Origin: Clostridium sp. AM22-11AC
Lineage (GTDB): Bacteria; Bacillota; Clostridia; Lachnospirales; Lachnospiraceae
Assembly (NCBI RefSeq): GCF_003473545.1
Contig: NZ_QUCM01000001.1
Span: forward strand, 124,001 to 188,000
Direction of reading: 5' to 3'
Length of the DNA stretch: 64,000 nucleotides
The notes under the pieces are model-generated. The model was not told the origin of the DNA. It worked only from the letters and a program-made list of their open reading frames with translations, and searched no databases. Shown one piece after another: positions 41,253 to 49,966 of the stretch. The first letter of the stretch is position 1. Every line of letters starts with the position of its first letter. The translations under genes and the position numbers were made by a program.

Positions 41253-42631
41253 AAGATACACCCTGCCTTTCTGTAATGAGTCTTGCGCCGTTTAAACTGG
41301 TTTTCGCAAAACTGAATATCGTCCACGTAGTCATAACACACGGCATCTGTCTTTCCGTCTGCCTTTCTGGCAATCCGTCCAACGGACTGCGTAACTACTG
41401 CATAGTCTTTCTGCGGGGATACCAAAAACAGTCGATCAAGCCTTGGGATATCCAGACCTTCTTTTGCCAGACCAAAGGATGCAAACAGGATCTTCTTTCT
41501 TCCGGTCCTCATATCTTCGATTGCAGTCTCCCTTTCTGACTTTCCCTTCTTGCTGGTCATACTGCCATCGATCATGGCAGAAACGCTTCGCAGCTCATCC
41601 GGAAGCAGATCCCTGATATTTCGCAGCTGTTCCAGCCTGCTTGCCAGAATTAAACAGGAATGTCCCTTCTGGCTTACCAGGTCCTTAACGATCATCTCAT
41701 TTCTCTCCCTGTTTCCTCCAAGATAAGAAAGCAGTTCGTTATAATCCAGGGTCCCATCTGTATCCAGACAGCTGCGGCTGACGGTTATATCTGTATTTCT
41801 CTGCAGGATCCGCACCTGCATGGTCTTATCCGCTACTGCCTCATCTGGCACTTTATAGATTACAGGTCCTAAAACAGCAAAGGTACTTTTTATCATCCCG
41901 TCAGAACGATGTACGGTAGCTGACAGGCCATATTTATGCCTTGCAGCCAGGCTGTTCATCACCTTGTAAAACATCGTCACCTGTGTTGGTGATCCTGCCA
42001 GTCGGTGGCACTCATCCACAATCACCACATCCCATGTATACCGGAACTGTTCCAGGTCCATCTTACACAGGGTCTGGACTGTGGCAAATGTTATATGGCT
42101 GCCAACCTGGGCTTTCCCGGCAGTGATCGTTCCCAGCGTTTCAGAAGAAAAATACTGTTCCGCCCTGGTCTTTGACTGGATTAGCAAATCCTGCGTATGA
42201 GTGACCCACAATACCTTGCGGCCAAGCTCAGCAGCCAGGGCAATCCCCATCTGTGTCTTTCCTGATCCGCAGGGGCTTTGTAAAATCCCGCAGCTGGTAC
42301 GCTGCATGACTTCTACTGCCTCTTTCTGGTAGTCATACAGGGGAATGGTACCTTTATAGTCTAAAAGCCCATTATCAGCTAAATGAACATATATCTGATC
42401 CTTCTCTGAAAGGAACTGCCTTACCTGCTTTCCTACTCCGGTAGGAACGATCAAGTCTGAACCATCCACATGATAGAGCCAGAGATACTTCGGTGTATTT
42501 CCTACCCAAAGCCCTCTGCGTTCCCTTTCTCGGTACTGCGGGTTAGGGATGATCAAATTTTCCTGCGCCCAGTCATACAGTTCCTTGGAAGCGTCCCTGA
42601 TCCGTATCTCAGATCCAATCTCTACAACCAT
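41249..42631 (-). CDS. Superfamily II DEAD/DEAH-box helicase
   Basis: A 460-residue helicase. Motif I is SPCGSGKTQMG near residue 120, motif II VDECHRL near 215, motif III GLSATVHRSDG near 245, and motif VI QSVGRIARK near 415. It is XPB/UvsW-like in layout. In this early operon it should act in phage replication or branch migration. Confidence 0.9.
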   Translation of the reverse strand: MVVEIGSEIRIRDASKELYDWAQENLIIPNPQYRERERRGLWVGNTPKYLWLYHVDGSDLIVPTGVGKQVRQFLSEKDQIYVHLADNGLLDYKGTIPLYDYQKEAVEVMQRTSCGILQSPCGSGKTQMGIALAAELGRKVLWVTHTQDLLIQSKTRAEQYFSSETLGTITAGKAQVGSHITFATVQTLCKMDLEQFRYTWDVVIVDECHRLAGSPTQVTMFYKVMNSLAARHKYGLSATVHRSDGMIKSTFAVLGPVIYKVPDEAVADKTMQVRILQRNTDITVSRSCLDTDGTLDYNELLSYLGGNRERNEMIVKDLVSQKGHSCLILASRLEQLRNIRDLLPDELRSVSAMIDGSMTSKKGKSERETAIEDMRTGRKKILFASFGLAKEGLDIPRLDRLFLVSPQKDYAVVTQSVGRIARKADGKTDAVCYDYVDDIQFCENQFKRRKTHYRKAGCIL

Positions 42632-43061
42632 TGTTCTTTTTATCCCCCATTACTGCAAGATCATCCAGCCAGTCTTCCAACGTCCTTCCATACATTCCGA
42701 TCAAGTGCCTTGGAATACTGCTCTTCCCATTGTTTCGGATAATCTTGACGATCTCATAATCCACCAGGTAGATCTTCTGATCCGGATACCGGATCGCGAA
42801 CATCCCACGCCGGTTTCCTGTTGTATCAAACAGCCTCATTGCATTGAACTGGTTTTCTTCCACTCTTCTCAGGCTGAATGTATCCGTTTTGCAGTCCTTA
42901 CAGTCAAACAGGTACGCTTCCCCGTTCCTTGCAGCGATCACATCACAGGGCTGTCCATTCTTGTTATCCTGGAAGCGGTGGACCCAGAAGCCTTCCGCTG
43001 CCAGCCGGGCTGCAAATTCTCTTTCAAACTGTGTTCCGGCTGATTTATTACTCATTTTCAT
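42609..43061 (-). CDS. Holliday junction resolvase-like nuclease (RecU type)
   Basis: A 150-residue PD-(D/E)xK nuclease. SAGTQFEREFAARLAAEGFW gives the first helix, NKNGQPCDVIAAR the Asp, and YLFDCKDCKT the D-x-K pair. RecU-like enzymes resolve recombination junctions in Firmicutes phages. It is the last gene before the iteron-rich region. Confidence 0.8.
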   Translation of the reverse strand: MKMSNKSAGTQFEREFAARLAAEGFWVHRFQDNKNGQPCDVIAARNGEAYLFDCKDCKTDTFSLRRVEENQFNAMRLFDTTGNRRGMFAIRYPDQKIYLVDYEIVKIIRNNGKSSIPRHLIGMYGRTLEDWLDDLAVMGDKKNNGCRDWI

Positions 43062-43086
43062 CTGTTTTTATCTCCTTTTCTGCCAT

Positions 43087-43391
43087 GGTCTAACCTTTTT
43101 GCGGGATAAGCTAACCAAAATCTAACCTCAGAAATGCCCGCAAACCCTTGATTTACTTAATGGTCTAACCGTCTAACCAAAAATCCGGTTGCATATACCA
43201 ACATTTTTAAGGAAATTTTAATATTGTGATATATTTAACGTTAAATTTTCTACAATAACTTTTTCCTACGTTACGAGATATTAAAAACAGGTTAGACTGG
43301 TTAGACTGGTTAGACTATATATAAAAAAGCCAGTGTTTATGCGGATTTCAGAGTCTAACCTAAATTTTTTTTAGGTTAGACCAGGTTAGAC
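43087..43391. repeat. Iteron-rich candidate replication origin
   Basis: At least eight exact copies of GGTTAGAC in both directions: minus at 43088, 43163, 43171 and 43353; plus at 43290, 43299, 43308 (tandem at 9-bp spacing), 43374 and 43384. Two partial copies lie at 43110-43127. A perfect 12-bp inverted repeat GTCTAACCTAAA/TTTAGGTTAGAC spans 43353-43381. A very AT-rich tract lies between (43200-43285). This 330-base gap separates the helicase/primase gene from the resolvase gene. Confidence 0.82.
43130..43155 (+). repeat. 26-bp repeat, origin copy
   Basis: A 26-base stretch beginning AGAAATGCCCGCAAACCC is identical at 56661-56686, across the end of the integrase gene. Here it lies inside the origin region. 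Confidence 0.8.
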
Positions 43392-43392
43392 C

Positions 43393-45291
43393 CTAATCAA
43401 AGGGAAGAGCCTCCTGATCATCACTCTCAACTGACATAAATCCGTCTTTATCTGTTACGTCATCATCCTGCGGCAGCCTAAACTTAATATAACTGGACTT
43501 GATCCCATACACTTTTGTACTATGGATAAATTTCCCCTGGGAATTACGCACCAGGTACCCTTTTTCTGACCATTTCTTACTTACCGCTGTATAATCAAAC
43601 CCATTCTGGTCCAGGAACGCCAGAAGCACGTCACGGTTCACGATCAGCTTGTCCTCATCGATCTTGCCCCAGACCTCCCCTTTATTGGGGGAATTATCTG
43701 CCTTGGGATCCTCAAAACGTACTGGGTTCTTGGCTGCCCAGTTGAGTACCTGCTGGTAGGCACGTTCCGCCACATCCACATCAAAGTTACTCTGCAGGTA
43801 TTGTTTTACCTGGCTGACCTGTAAAGCCCGCTCTTCTGGAAAGAAAAGCTTCACTGCGATCTCATCGGCCAGCAACATACAAGACATTGCCATTGCCTGT
43901 TTATCCGTTGTATCCAGCTTACATAACTGCTCAAATATTTCCCGGTACCGGTCCATGATCCGGTTTAAGTCCGTTTCCTGTATGTACTCCACAAACTTCC
44001 GTCCTGCGTATCCATAATGCTCCTGGACCACGCTGCTGACATAATGACCGTCTTCGATCAGAGGTCCGTCAATGGCGATCTCGATTACACGGTTCTTGGA
44101 ACCTCCGCCGGAATTTACCTTTGTGATCGGTTCCTCGCCTGTAAAGATAAAACTATTCTTCCAAGTCTTGGTATCCTCCACTCCGCCATAGGCCCTGGCA
44201 CGGCCACGATCCACACCTTCCGTGATCTGGTAGATCAGTTGGTCGAAATTCCCCTGCCATTTATCCTTTATGGTCTGCAGCTCATCTCCGGCAAAAGGGA
44301 TACTGCATAAAAATGCGGCATTGCGCATAATGGCATTCTTTGTCATGTTCATGGTCTTTACCAGGCCACCCATTTTGGGATTACCCCAGATGGACATTGC
44401 CACCATGAGCGCTACTGTCTTTCCGGTTCCGGTCGTTCCCCATAAATGCAATACAAACGGCAATACCTTAAGAGGTTCCAGAAGTACGGAAGCAAAGCTG
44501 GCGGCCATCATCATGCGCAGGGGTATATTTTTACGCAGATCCTTACAAAGTGTCTTCCAGGCACCAAAATCGCCTTTCTGGGCCACATTCCGAAAGATCA
44601 CCTCATAGTCCATATCTCCTTCATACCGGATATCCTGGGCATAGGGTGTAAAACTGCTTCCTACCCAGCCAAGGCGGTTGATGGACTTTTTCGGTTCCAG
44701 GGTAGCCGGGTTCAGCCCCACACAGTCTGAAATATAGCGTACCAGGCTCTTGGCATTATCACTGGTCACCTCAATCCCGAACTGACTGAGCGCATCCACG
44801 ATCTTATTGGCATTGGCACACACAGCCCTGTCTACCGTGATCTTCTGCCAGGTGGCTGACTTGAAATAAGCCAGAGATATACGCTCCTGGGCTGTATCCA
44901 CATTTTTTAAGATCTCCACTGGGAGAATTGGATGGCTGCAGGCATAATAAGCAACCGGCATGGCATTCTTGTCATAACGGACGGTCTTTACTCCCATATC
45001 CGTTGCCTCCCACTCCCCACAGTTAAGCTCTATGGGCTGATCTGTAAACCGTGTTACTTTTCCCGTCTGCTTTTGTCTCTGAGAATAGTCCAGGACGAAC
45101 GCGCGGTACAGGTTGTTAAACTCCGGCCTACGCTTTAGCTTCCCGGCTTCTTTCCGCAGCGCCTCCACATACTGGGTCCGCTCCACGTTGTCCTCTATCT
45201 CAAAGATCTGGTAAAATATTTCATCCGGGAACGGATCCAAACCGGACAGCTTAGATATACCAGCTAATAACTCGTCCTTCGACTTTTCCAA
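43393..45291 (-). CDS. DUF927 replicative helicase/primase-type ATPase
   Basis: A 632-residue protein. DUF927 spans about residues 90-370 and includes the P-loop LWGTTGTGKTVALMVAMSIW near residue 285 and FAGDELQTIKDKW. Such proteins are the replicative helicases of many Clostridia phages and ICEs. It is adjacent to the primase gene (41-base overlap) and faces the iteron region, which supports an initiator or helicase role. Confidence 0.88.
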   Translation of the reverse strand: MEKSKDELLAGISKLSGLDPFPDEIFYQIFEIEDNVERTQYVEALRKEAGKLKRRPEFNNLYRAFVLDYSQRQKQTGKVTRFTDQPIELNCGEWEATDMGVKTVRYDKNAMPVAYYACSHPILPVEILKNVDTAQERISLAYFKSATWQKITVDRAVCANANKIVDALSQFGIEVTSDNAKSLVRYISDCVGLNPATLEPKKSINRLGWVGSSFTPYAQDIRYEGDMDYEVIFRNVAQKGDFGAWKTLCKDLRKNIPLRMMMAASFASVLLEPLKVLPFVLHLWGTTGTGKTVALMVAMSIWGNPKMGGLVKTMNMTKNAIMRNAAFLCSIPFAGDELQTIKDKWQGNFDQLIYQITEGVDRGRARAYGGVEDTKTWKNSFIFTGEEPITKVNSGGGSKNRVIEIAIDGPLIEDGHYVSSVVQEHYGYAGRKFVEYIQETDLNRIMDRYREIFEQLCKLDTTDKQAMAMSCMLLADEIAVKLFFPEERALQVSQVKQYLQSNFDVDVAERAYQQVLNWAAKNPVRFEDPKADNSPNKGEVWGKIDEDKLIVNRDVLLAFLDQNGFDYTAVSKKWSEKGYLVRNSQGKFIHSTKVYGIKSSYIKFRLPQDDDVTDKDGFMSVESDDQEALPFD

Positions 45292-45832
45292 TCTCTTTCA
45301 CCACCTTCTTATCGGCATACACTTCTTCCGGGCAGTCCTTAAGACACCCCAGCAGATATTCCACATAGGTCAGGTTGCCAAGCCCTTCCCAGAAATGCTC
45401 ATTGCGCTCCCTGACAGCCTCACAGAGCAGTCCTCTGTACACGGTCAGCCATTTTACTGCCTCCTGCACAAACTGCCCTAATTCCCGCTTATAGCGTATT
45501 CTCTTGTCTGCTTCCCGCTTTTCCCTGTAGGTCACCGGCTCATTGACTGGCACCCCGTAAGCCTGCGCCAGCTGCTTTGCAGCTTCATAATTACTGATCC
45601 CGTAATAGACCGCCACAAATTTGATTTGGTCACCACCGGAACCGCAGACAAAACAGTAATACCCTTTTCCATTGGGATAGATCTTCATGGAAGGATGGGT
45701 ATCCTTATGGAATGGACAGAGGCATTTTCCGTTTAAAATATGCAGGCCGCAGTATTCCACGGCCTGCTGCATACTCACTGCATCTTTTATCCTGCTGTAA
45801 AGCTCCGGATCACATGAACGGGATGCCTTCAT
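45251..45832 (-). CDS. CHC2 zinc-finger DNA primase-like protein
   Basis: A 193-residue protein. The CHC2 finger is visible: CGLHILNGKCLCPFHKDTHP then YYCFVCGSGGDQIKFV. Only the finger and a helical tail are present; the TOPRIM core of full primases is missing, so it should work with the DUF927 ATPase. Start ATG 45832 after GGAGGG. Confidence 0.87.
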   Translation of the reverse strand: MKASRSCDPELYSRIKDAVSMQQAVEYCGLHILNGKCLCPFHKDTHPSMKIYPNGKGYYCFVCGSGGDQIKFVAVYYGISNYEAAKQLAQAYGVPVNEPVTYREKREADKRIRYKRELGQFVQEAVKWLTVYRGLLCEAVRERNEHFWEGLGNLTYVEYLLGCLKDCPEEVYADKKVVKEIGKVEGRVISWYI

Positions 45833-46412
45833 CACCTGCGCCCTCCGGAATATTCATGAAACCATCACCTACAGGAGACGGTGTTTCTACCGGCCTCTGG
45901 ACCGGTCCTTCTGGGAGCAGTTCATCCTCCGGTACCTCTGCATCTGCCAGGCCCGCCACGCTGCGGATCTGCCACAGTTCTGTAACAATAGGGCGATTTC
46001 CGTTTTCTGCCTCATACTGCCTGCGCCGGAAAATCCCTCCAAATTTCTTTCCTACCAGTGTTTTTTCATTGTTTTCCTTATCCCACTGGAAGGTAAAGTT
46101 ATTGGAACGCTCAATGGAAGTGATGATCCCCTTGAACCAGGAAAGTCCTTTTCCTTCCATGTTCTGCTTAAACACACCACGCCATTTTGCATTAGCACTG
46201 TTCTGGGCCTTGTCCGCATTAAAGAGCTTCTGGAAAAAGTCTTTCTGTTCTCCCTCTGCCACATCAAACAGGATCACAAACTGCTCATTTCCGTTCTTGG
46301 ATGTCTGGGTTGCTACCTGTTTGATCACACACACATACTTTCCTTTTGGCAGCTGCTGGGATTCCCCTGTATAAGCTGCTGCCTCATCATATCCTGCTGG
46401 TTTCTTTATCAT
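45810..46412 (-). CDS. DUF669-like single-strand DNA-binding protein
   Basis: A 200-residue protein with a beta-rich core (GKYVCVIKQVATQTSKNGNE, QFVILFDVAEGEQKDFFQK) as in DUF669 phage proteins. The Pro-rich tail ends DEGIPFM, similar to the acidic D-D-I-P-F tail of SSB proteins that recruits replication partners. Placed between AAA ATPase and primase genes. Confidence 0.8.
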   Translation of the reverse strand: MIKKPAGYDEAAAYTGESQQLPKGKYVCVIKQVATQTSKNGNEQFVILFDVAEGEQKDFFQKLFNADKAQNSANAKWRGVFKQNMEGKGLSWFKGIITSIERSNNFTFQWDKENNEKTLVGKKFGGIFRRRQYEAENGNRPIVTELWQIRSVAGLADAEVPEDELLPEGPVQRPVETPSPVGDGFMNIPEGAGDEGIPFM

Positions 46413-47068
46413 GACTTTGTATCCTCCTTGTTCTTATGTTTTTCCCATCCATAAAAATCCCGGATGGTATCATCTACTAATTTCAGGTTGTTTTCGATCT
46501 CCGGTTCCGGGAACATCTCTTCCGGAGTCTTTGTGATATCGGATCCGTCCGTAACCGTCCGGAAGAAATGGTTCCCATTTTCACTCATGCAACGGATGCA
46601 GATCGTGACCATGCCTTCCAGGCACACTTTCCGATCCAACTGCTTGCCAATGGTCCTGAGACGTGAGATACCAAAATCGTCCGTATCTTCGTGGAACATG
46701 ATGTAAACGATCTTGTCCGGAGCTGTCACATCCGTCTTGATCCGCTTCACCAGGCCATACATGGCATCCGCAATATCATCGTACATCTCAAAGGACGCAT
46801 TTCCCTTTTTATTCCTGTGCTGTGACATGAAAAGGTGGGTCATGATATACCCCGCATCATCGATCACGTAAGTCTTTTCCGGGTTCTGGTTAATCGTTGT
46901 AATGATCCGGTTGATATCATCACTGCAACCGGTCTTCTTAAAGCGCTTCTTAAACGGTAATTCCTTCCGTTCTGTGTTAAGAAGCACGATCTCATCCTCA
47001 TCAAAAAACTTAAGGCTGCGGCTCTTCCCGCTGCCGGATTTTCCATAGATCAATACTGGTAATCCCAT
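46409..47068 (-). CDS. Phage AAA-type nucleotide-binding protein (AAA_24)
   Basis: A 219-residue ATPase with Walker A LIYGKSGSGKSRSL near residue 5, Walker B YVIDDAGYIM near 70, and YIMFHEDTDD. AAA_24 proteins accompany SSB/DUF669 genes and probably load recombination proteins. Start ATG 47068 after GGAGG; a longer frame exists upstream without support. Confidence 0.85.
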   Translation of the reverse strand: MGLPVLIYGKSGSGKSRSLKFFDEDEIVLLNTERKELPFKKRFKKTGCSDDINRIITTINQNPEKTYVIDDAGYIMTHLFMSQHRNKKGNASFEMYDDIADAMYGLVKRIKTDVTAPDKIVYIMFHEDTDDFGISRLRTIGKQLDRKVCLEGMVTICIRCMSENGNHFFRTVTDGSDITKTPEEMFPEPEIENNLKLVDDTIRDFYGWEKHKNKEDTKS

Positions 47069-47078
47069 AATGTCCTCC

Positions 47079-47735
47079 TTAATACGGCAACGCCTCTGCC
47101 GCCTCTTCTGTTTCCTGCTCATCTTTCTTTGGAAGCCAGTCATCCTCAAAGAAGTCCAGCCCTCTTAAGTACCGGAATATGGTATCCTCCGCCTTTTGAG
47201 GAACTTTTACGATACTGATCCAATAGATCATCGTCTCACTCTTAAAGTAGAGCGTAGAACCGGCAGGAGAAACGCTCGGCCTTCCGGGCATATGTTCCAT
47301 ACCTGCTTCAAGTTCTGACGGTGACATCATACCTGCTGCATAAGACTGCAACACAGTAATATAAGACCTGTCACTTTTACTCTGGTAAATGGACAGCTCA
47401 TGAGGCGTACTGTAAAAAGCCAACGGCACTTCGCACGCAAAATCCTTTGCTTCTTTCCACTGATCATAAGGATCCTCATATCTTATCTGGTACTCCATCT
47501 TGAGATTTTTCTCTTCCAGATGATACCTATAACAAGTCTCTTCTTCCGGCATATCACCGATCAGCTCCACAATGGCTGCTTTAAACTTACTGGTAGCATA
47601 AACGCTTTCTACCCACACGCCCCAAAGGCTTGTATGTACCAGGAAATGCCCTTTTACATTTCCAATGATTAAGCCGCCGGATGTTTTCAGGGCGGACTTC
47701 ATAGCTTTCTTAAACTCATTTATCTTCAGAAACAT
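47079..47735 (-). CDS. Hypothetical phage recombination-region protein
   Basis: A 218-residue acidic protein (MFLKINEFKKAMKSALKTSG, WVESVYATSKFKAAIVELIG, EETCYRYHLEEKNLKMEYQI). It sits among recombination genes and has a faint sliding-clamp-like pattern, not enough to assign. Start ATG 47735 after GGAG. Confidence 0.7.
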   Translation of the reverse strand: MFLKINEFKKAMKSALKTSGGLIIGNVKGHFLVHTSLWGVWVESVYATSKFKAAIVELIGDMPEEETCYRYHLEEKNLKMEYQIRYEDPYDQWKEAKDFACEVPLAFYSTPHELSIYQSKSDRSYITVLQSYAAGMMSPSELEAGMEHMPGRPSVSPAGSTLYFKSETMIYWISIVKVPQKAEDTIFRYLRGLDFFEDDWLPKKDEQETEEAAEALPY

Positions 47736-47928
47736 CTCTGTTCTCCTTTTCTCTCGCTTCATTCCTGCGCTTGCTGTCCTCAATGTTAAGGTGGATATAG
47801 TCCAGCACGATCTCCATTTCTTCATAGCTCAGGCTCACAGCACCTGTCACCATTGTCTTTGCCACCTTGGCCGCGATCTCCATCAACACGGACATGCGGT
47901 ACGGTACGATCTTTCCATCAGATGTCAT
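47716..47928 (-). CDS. Small hypothetical phage protein
   Basis: A 70-residue helical protein (MSVLMEIAAKVAKTMVTGAV, YEEMEIVLDYIHLNIEDSKR) with an Arg/Glu-rich end. Start ATG 47928 overlaps the Gp157 stop. Function unknown. Confidence 0.65.
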   Translation of the reverse strand: MTSDGKIVPYRMSVLMEIAAKVAKTMVTGAVSLSYEEMEIVLDYIHLNIEDSKRRNEAREKENRDVSEDK

Positions 47929-48422
47929 CAGCGTATCCTCAGGCTTTCCCCGCGTGGCTCCAGGTGCGCCCATTCAACGGCTTTATTCTCTAACAGTGCC
48001 CGGATTGCCTCGTTATTCGGCATCGGTGGCTGCGGGATCAGGAACCTTCCCGGAATATCTTCCAGAAGCCCGTCAATGACCAACGGCTGCAAACCACCAT
48101 TTTTCTGAATATTGAAACTGAACAATGCCGTCTTAAACTTTGTCTTGCCCATTTCCCTCATGTTGGCTTCCAGGTTGTTCTTTAAAGCCTGCTGACGGTT
48201 CTCCAGCGCCTTCCGTCTGGCAGCCAGGCGGCCTTCCTCTGCCCTTAAAGCTTCAATATCTGCCTTCATTCCCATAATGATCTTGGCATAGCCATCTGCC
48301 TTATCTTCGATCTCGCCCCAAAGACCTTCCATTGTATCCTGAAAAGTCTGTTCATCTACTTCCGGGTCATACACCAGTTCCTGCAGCGCAAGAAACTGTT
48401 CTGTTAATTCATAAAGCTTCAT
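47928..48422 (-). CDS. Siphovirus Gp157 family protein
   Basis: A 164-residue protein with a long coiled coil (IEALRAEEGRLAARRKALEN, RQQALKNNLEANMREMGKTK) and the conserved KFKTALFSFNIQKNG and IPGRFLIPQPPMPN. Gp157 was linked to phage resistance in Streptococcus phage Sfi21; its work in replication or recombination is not defined. Confidence 0.88.
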   Translation of the reverse strand: MKLYELTEQFLALQELVYDPEVDEQTFQDTMEGLWGEIEDKADGYAKIIMGMKADIEALRAEEGRLAARRKALENRQQALKNNLEANMREMGKTKFKTALFSFNIQKNGGLQPLVIDGLLEDIPGRFLIPQPPMPNNEAIRALLENKAVEWAHLEPRGESLRIR

Positions 48423-48604
48423 CTTGCATTTCTCCTTCTCCCTCCGTATAATGAGGGTGTAAAATTATTTTTGTTTTTGGACCTATCGCAGTTGCCGCTG
48501 CCTGGGTCCTTTTTTATGTAATCTCTGCATGCCTGTAAGCGGCTTCTCTCCATGCACCGACTCTTCTTGATGCAGGTACCGCACTGATCTTCCCATGTAG
48601 CCAT
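48419..48604 (-). CDS. Small Cys-rich phage protein
   Basis: A 61-residue protein with CGTCIKKSRCMERSRLQACR and a basic end. Cysteines are placed to bind a metal. Overlaps its neighbours by one to four bases. Confidence 0.68.
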   Translation of the reverse strand: MATWEDQCGTCIKKSRCMERSRLQACRDYIKKDPGSGNCDRSKNKNNFTPSLYGGRRRNAR

Positions 48605-48789
48605 TACAACACCTGGACCGCAAGCGCAGCCCCAAGCATCATCAGGACCACCGCCCAGATACCGCCTGCAACAACCGTCTCAGCGATACCTACCCAGTTC
48701 CATGCTTTTTTCTTAGGTTTGGTTGCCTGCACTGCCACATAAGACAGCTCCATGCCTGTCCTACCATTGTAGTTTTTGATCTTTGCCAT
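48604..48789 (-). CDS. Small membrane protein of the early operon
   Basis: A 61-residue protein with a soluble start (MAKIKNYNGRTGMELSYVAV) and one membrane span (IAETVVAGGIWAVVLMMLGA). Start ATG 48789 after GGAGAGAG. A superinfection-exclusion role is possible for such proteins, without evidence here. Confidence 0.65.
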   Translation of the reverse strand: MAKIKNYNGRTGMELSYVAVQATKPKKKAWNWVGIAETVVAGGIWAVVLMMLGAALAVQVL

Positions 48790-48830
48790 TGCTTCTCTCT
48801 CCTTTCCAAGCTTGTCCACCAAGGCCGCTC

Positions 48831-48986
48831 TCAGGCGGTCTGGATCACTTCTGTATTAGGAATTGTCAAAAGCGATCTGTAGCAGATGCTATTAACAATA
48901 TCTCTTCTCTGTTCCTCTGGAAGTTCATCCAGAAGCAATCTCTGTTCTCCAATCCTTACATGATTGGTAAAGGTAATCTCTTTCAA
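48831..48986 (-). CDS. Small hypothetical phage protein
   Basis: A 51-residue protein starting with TTG after GGTGGTGA: KEITFTNHVRIGEQRLLLDE, LPEEQRRDIVNSICYRSLLT. It resembles short replication-region proteins whose C-terminal part reads RREIxxxLxxR. Function unknown. Confidence 0.62.
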   Translation of the reverse strand: MKEITFTNHVRIGEQRLLLDELPEEQRRDIVNSICYRSLLTIPNTEVIQTA

Positions 48987-49040
48987 TATCACCACCCCTC
49001 TCTCTTGATCTGTATGCCCTGAAGCATGTACTTGTTGCTA

Positions 49041-49544
49041 TTAATCTGGCTCCAATGGCAAATCTTCCGTAGTTCTCTTTTTAAACTTATTTTGAATTTC
49101 CTGCTTTGAAACCGGAACCCCAACGAGTTTTACATAAAACCGCTCTCGGCCACTGGTATAGGTTACTCCACATTCTTTAAACTTCTTGTCATATCGTAAA
49201 AAGGCCATTCTTTTACTTGGTGCATTCATATAAAGCTTGAAATCTGGTAAAGAATCAGGCCAGACTAAATACCGACAATCCTTTCCGCCATAATCCAATT
49301 CAGCATCAATCAACCAGTCGACCGTTCTTTCAAAAACCTTTGAAAGCTTTTCTAAATCGTCCAGGTCAATTCTGATTTTCACGTTCTCAATTCCCACCAA
49401 ACGATGTTCCTTAATGCCTGCCAGCTTTGCAAGTTCTTTCTGGGTTAATCCCATATCTTTTCTAGCCTTGACAATGTTATTTGCGATGTCGCAATAAAAA
49501 TCAAAGCCAATATGTTCCAAATTATCTGTTTCATAAAAGCGCAT
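49041..49544 (-). CDS. XRE-family transcriptional regulator
   Basis: A 167-residue protein. The helix-turn-helix is IVKARKDMGLTQKELAKLAG, HRLVGIENVKIRIDLDDLEK at about residues 25-75. The rest is an uncharacterised domain. Its coding sequence contains the fourth palindrome (49481-49494). A possible second regulator of the early operon. Start ATG 49544 after GAGGTG. Confidence 0.78.
   Translation of the reverse strand: MRFYETDNLEHIGFDFYCDIANNIVKARKDMGLTQKELAKLAGIKEHRLVGIENVKIRIDLDDLEKLSKVFERTVDWLIDAELDYGGKDCRYLVWPDSLPDFKLYMNAPSKRMAFLRYDKKFKECGVTYTSGRERFYVKLVGVPVSKQEIQNKFKKRTTEDLPLEPD
49481..49494. repeat. Dispersed palindrome, copy 4 (one mismatch)
   Basis: TTGCGATGTCGCAA, inside the XRE gene (codons for CDIA). 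It could be chance, as it is within coding sequence. Confidence 0.5.
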
Positions 49545-49549
49545 TTCCT

Positions 49550-49705
49550 TCACCTCTTTTCATAAAATGCGAATAAAGTAAACACCAATGATATAAATAG
49601 AGCCCATACCGGATAGATTTTGTTGTTAGGCTCTATTTTTTTCATTACAAGCACACAAACTGCACCTAAAACCCAGCAACCTACGGTTAAAACAACCTCA
49701 ACCAC
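49550..49705 (-). CDS. Small two-span membrane protein
   Basis: A 51-residue protein starting GTG after AAGGGGTG: VEVVLTVGCWVLGAVCVLVM and IYPVWALFISLVFTLFAFYE are membrane spans. It overlaps the next gene's first codons. Function unknown. Confidence 0.6.
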   Translation of the reverse strand: MVEVVLTVGCWVLGAVCVLVMKKIEPNNKIYPVWALFISLVFTLFAFYEKR

Positions 49706-49725
49706 CTCTCTCACCCCTTTTCTTT

Positions 49726-49908
49726 CTACTCCAACAGCTTCTCAATGGGTACTCCCAGATAGTCCGCTACTTTCTGGACTTTCCGAATACCGGGCTCATT
49801 GTCATTCCATTTGCTAACACTGCGATTAGAAAATCCAAGATCCCTTTCAAGGCGCCAAATGGAAATTCCCTTTTGATCGCAAAGCTTTTTTACATTGTCG
49901 TATATCAC
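49726..49908 (-). CDS. Small XRE (Cro-like) regulator
   Basis: A 60-residue helix-turn-helix protein: YDNVKKLCDQKGISIWRLER, DLGFSNRSVSKWNDNEPGIR, VADYLGVPIEKLLE. It is the first gene read by the early promoter at 50390-50361, the place of Cro. The helix-turn-helix resembles that of the opposing repressor at 50433. Start GTG 49908 after GGAGG. Confidence 0.82.
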   Translation of the reverse strand: MIYDNVKKLCDQKGISIWRLERDLGFSNRSVSKWNDNEPGIRKVQKVADYLGVPIEKLLE

Positions 49909-49966
49909 GGTTCCACCTCCTTGTGTTATGATGTACATGCAGGCCTAACACCTCCGCGAGAGGGAG

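Noticed and set aside
43087..43391. CRISPR array
   Set aside because: The 8-9 base repeats are too short, occur in both orientations and have no regular unique spacers. Iterons explain them better.
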